64,000 nucleotides of DNA from NCBI GenBank assembly GCA_009760855.2, contig WPIO01000023.1, positions 5,508,501 to 5,572,500 of the forward strand, given 5' to 3'. The DNA is from Cristatella mucedo (Eukaryota > Bryozoa > Phylactolaemata > Cristatellidae). Below are positions 61,314-64,000 of this stretch, one piece after another. Every line of letters begins with the position of its first letter. The stretch's first letter is position 1. The notes below the pieces were generated by a model that saw nothing but the letters and a program-made list of their open reading frames with translations, was not told the DNA's origin and did no database searches. The position numbers were made by a program, and so were the translations under genes.

Positions 61314-62045
61314 TTGCCTGCAACCGCGTTCCCGAGTCAGTTGCTCGGCGTAGCCGCGGCAGCGGCGCAGATTGCACCCGCAATTGTTGCTCATCGCGCG
61401 TTCCACTACGACGGACACTCGTCAGCTACCAGTCCATCGGGAGTGCAGCGCGCGTGCATCGACGCATGCGCAGAGATACGGTGCCGGGCGCCATGTCCCG
61501 CACCGAGAAGCTGCAGCGAGCGCTGGCGACCTCCATCAGAAGGCGCGGCCAACCCGGCCGACGTTGTGCCGCCAGTCGGCATCGCAGAGCGACGGCCGCA
61601 GTTTCTCCAGGAAGTCCTCGTCGTCGTCGTCGTCCTCGTCGGCGACGCTGGCGTCCGGTTTTCGCGACTGGCGGACGGAATCGAGCAGCGAGTCGGAGCC
61701 GGAGAGACTGTCGTTGATCTCCAGCCACGAGATCGGCGACATTGTTCGCTCGTCGTCGACGATGATTCGGAACTGATCCTCTGCAACGACGCACGACGCC
61801 GCTACGCAAAATGGCCGTGGAAAGTGGAGCGCTGCCGCCGGGAGTCCCAGCTCTTCTTCCCGGAAACCCGAGAGCTCCACCTCTCCCGAAACCCAGAGCC
61901 CTACCCACGAACATGGATGAGCAACGATCGCAGGGCCGCGCGCCTCGGTCTATGTCAGCCGTATCCACTTCCGACTGGTGACAACGCTGATGACGGCTGC
62001 CACCCTGGTTCATGCCGACGTCGCGCCTGCATCAGCGTCCGCTAG
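61314..62045. other. CpG-rich patch with overlapping long frames; possible exon
   Basis: A GC- and CpG-rich island in an otherwise AT-richer area, open in several frames on both strands. The most protein-like frame is minus 61880-61536, with VDDERTMSPISWLEINDSLS and an acidic DEDDDDDEDFLEKLR stretch. A possible splice acceptor, TTGCAG, sits at about 61775 on the minus strand. No family recognised. A promoter or first-exon CpG island is the simplest reading. Confidence 0.35.
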
Positions 62046-62159
62046 ATCATTGCAACTGAGATAACCAGGTAGACCAAGAATGAGCGACCGCACGGTGGTT
62101 TACTTGGACTAGGGGCGGAACGTGAGCAGTTTTAACGCGACGCACGTAGCTACAAGCTT

Positions 62160-62245
62160 ACAGCAAAGTAAAGTGTCTAGAAAGAGATCGAGCTCTCTGA
62201 GGGTACTATATCAAATGTATTCTTATTATTATTATCATTAAGTTT
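62160..62245 (+). repeat. LINE 3' tail fragment
   Basis: GTAAAGTGTCTAGAAAGAGATCGAGCTCTCTGAGGGTACTATATCAAATGTATTCTTATTATTATTA matches the tail. Confidence 0.75.
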
Positions 62246-62552
62246 AGTGACGTTCCTTGGAGAAGAAAGCGGTACGTGAAAGCAAAGCTAACAGAAAACT
62301 AAGTCTCGTTCGGAAGTGGTGAAGCAGTGAAAATTTGATGAAACGATCAACGCATAGTTTTAATGTTAGCAATTAAAACAAAAAAATTTAAATTTAAAAT
62401 TAAAAAGATCATCCTACATTATATGAGCTTTAAAAAAGGTTTCCACAACGTCCGCGAGGCGATATGAGACGGGAGAATTTCCGTTCGTTGCCGTTCACGC
62501 TAAGAACTGACGAAGTGTTGCTCTCATCCTTTGCAATTTGAATTGATAGGCG

Positions 62553-62894
62553 ATCTGATTGTTGACATGAAAATCACTTTTAAGACCCATAAGACGGGTA
62601 AATAAACTAGATGTCTTACTTTGCTCATATTTTAAGGCACTTAGAATGATCATTGTGCAGAATGCGTAAGGTAATTGAACCAGCACTCTTTAACTTTTCC
62701 GTGAATTCAAGGGATCGCTTGCAATCTGATTGTTTACATGACGAACAATTTCAAGACCCATAAGACGGGTAAATAAACTAAATGCCTTTAATTTGCACAT
62801 ATTTTTAGACACTAGGATGATCATTGTGCTGAAGACATAAGATTATTGAATCAGCACTTTTTTAGTTTTCCGTAAAATCAAGGGATCGCTGGCT
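62553..62894 (+). repeat. Tandem dimer of a 171-bp unit
   Basis: Unit 1 (62553-62723) and unit 2 (62724-62894) share ATCTGATTGTT, AAGACCCATAAGACGGGTAAATAAACTA, AGGATGATCATTGTGC-like and TCAAGGGATCGCT blocks in the same order, with moderate divergence. No further complete unit follows. Confidence 0.8.
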
Positions 62895-64000
62895 ATATGA
62901 TTTATTCAATGAGTGCGGATAATTTCGTCCAACTATTACGTCAAAGCTTTCGGGAATATTTAAACTGGCCATTAATCGCAATCTTGTATGTGACTGTCAT
63001 ATCTTTCATGTGGAGATGAGAAATTTAATGAGCGTGTAAGGGTCCGCTTGCATCTAAAAGTTAGAAATAAAGCCTCTAAGGACGTAATGGTTTAGCCAAT
63101 TTAACAGCTTGAAAATAGTATTCAGTGGTGTCAGTCAATGGTCCCAGAGGCAGGAGACGCTGAGGAAGGCACAGAAGACATTGTCGGAGAATCTCATCGA
63201 ATGCCTACGTGTATGTTTAAAAATCCAGCAATTTAAGTAATTGTAAGCACCCAGAAATTTTACAAACTCCATTTTTAATTTTTTGCATTTTAAAAGAAAG
63301 AGCTGCCATGAACATTGTCAATCAAATTAGAGAACTCCAGAGCAAGATTTTTCTAACGCAATTATTGCTATTGTATAGTTGCAGAGCTAATAATGTAAAT
63401 AAGTAAGTTATGGATTACCTGAGGGAGACGATGAGCAGTATAACGGTATAGTAGCGCTGTGGCTATCGTGAGGAAGGACGTCAGTCATTCAACCAATGTC
63501 CCGTTGAAATTCACAATTGCTTTTTGACCCAGAATTCCGATATCCTTCATCAGTAAACAAGTTAACTTTGTCATAGTTCTTAGGCCTGTTTATCTTAGTC
63601 ATCTCTGTCATAGCAATGGCTAGGTGAGCGGTACAGAAATCCTCGTACAAAGTCTTCCACAAAGGACGCGGAGATACGTAATTAGTGGGACTAGTAATAA
63701 GAAGTCCTCATTTCAAAAGTCGATATAGAAACCACCTATACCAACCTAATATTTTACTTTCGACTACATCTTACGGTCACTTTGGCATTTGCGCCGACTG
63801 ATAGGAAAGCCCAGGAACTGATATAGTTGAGCTAGTTCGTGATCTTAGTCATTTGTATGTTGCACTGACTAGAACAAGAAACCATTAACTTCTTAATGTC
63901 GTCACTGGACTATTAGAGTATTAGGGTATCATTATAAAATAGTATTAGAGCAGCGAAATTAAACTGCGAAGATGGCGATGGCGAGCACTATTGTCGTGAT
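62895..64000. other. No gene recognised
   Basis: Short frames only. Nothing recognised. Confidence 0.4.

Noticed and set aside
61314-62045. A 243-codon plus-strand gene
   Set aside because: Long frames on both strands follow from high GC content. This frame is rich in Arg, Ala, Pro and Cys without motifs; a minus-strand exon is more plausible.

Overview
The window is animal nuclear DNA, probably from a marine invertebrate. Two intron-containing metazoan genes can be read on the minus strand. One is a C15orf61 homologue (exons 34332-33999 and 31974-31859, one intron). The other is a CMC2 homologue (three phase-0 exons between 56447 and 55125, with twin CX9C motifs). Around them lie tRNA-derived SINEs, 3' ends of a non-LTR retrotransposon (LINE), microsatellites and a decayed reverse transcriptase. 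The species cannot be fixed from the sequence.

Two large virus-like DNA transposons of the Polinton/Maverick (adintovirus-like) class dominate the window. Element 1 (3475-26244) is AT-rich, has ~147-bp terminal inverted repeats and is flanked by the direct repeat ACGGCG. It carries the full Polinton core: protein-primed family B DNA polymerase, rve integrase, packaging ATPase, adenain-like protease, major capsid protein and two penton-like minor capsid genes. It also carries a YqaJ-type nuclease, a phospholipase A2-like protein, a zinc-ribbon protein, four phage-fibre-like genes, an HNH-AP2 endonuclease and several small conserved unknowns. Nearly every gene holds in-frame stops or 1-nt frameshifts, so it is a decayed provirus.

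Element 2 (about 34690-52570) lies in the opposite orientation. It is a much older, strongly diverged relative with no recognisable ends. Comparing the two shows which small genes are conserved, which are specific to element 1 (HNH-AP2 and the gene at 8196) and what each has lost: element 2 lacks the capsid and integrase end, and element 1 lost a head-to-head promoter near 12560.

The most interesting signal is regulatory. Almost every element gene starts 0-8 bp after TATAG, usually in the form TATATAGAAAATG. The motif often includes or follows the stop codon of the upstream gene. In two head-to-head pairs, one in each element, the start codons are only 10 bp apart around a TATAG core. The motif survives in both elements despite deep divergence, which suggests a dedicated promoter system with almost no 5' leader.

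Layout: 1-3466 host repeats and transposon fragments; 3475-26244 element 1; 26252-31858 repeats and a decayed reverse transcriptase; 31859-34332 C15orf61 homologue; 34690-52570 element 2, interrupted by two LINE insertions; 52571-55124 LINE fragment and unassigned DNA; 55125-56447 CMC2 homologue; 56448-64000 SINE, microsatellite, a CpG-rich patch and a 171-bp tandem dimer.
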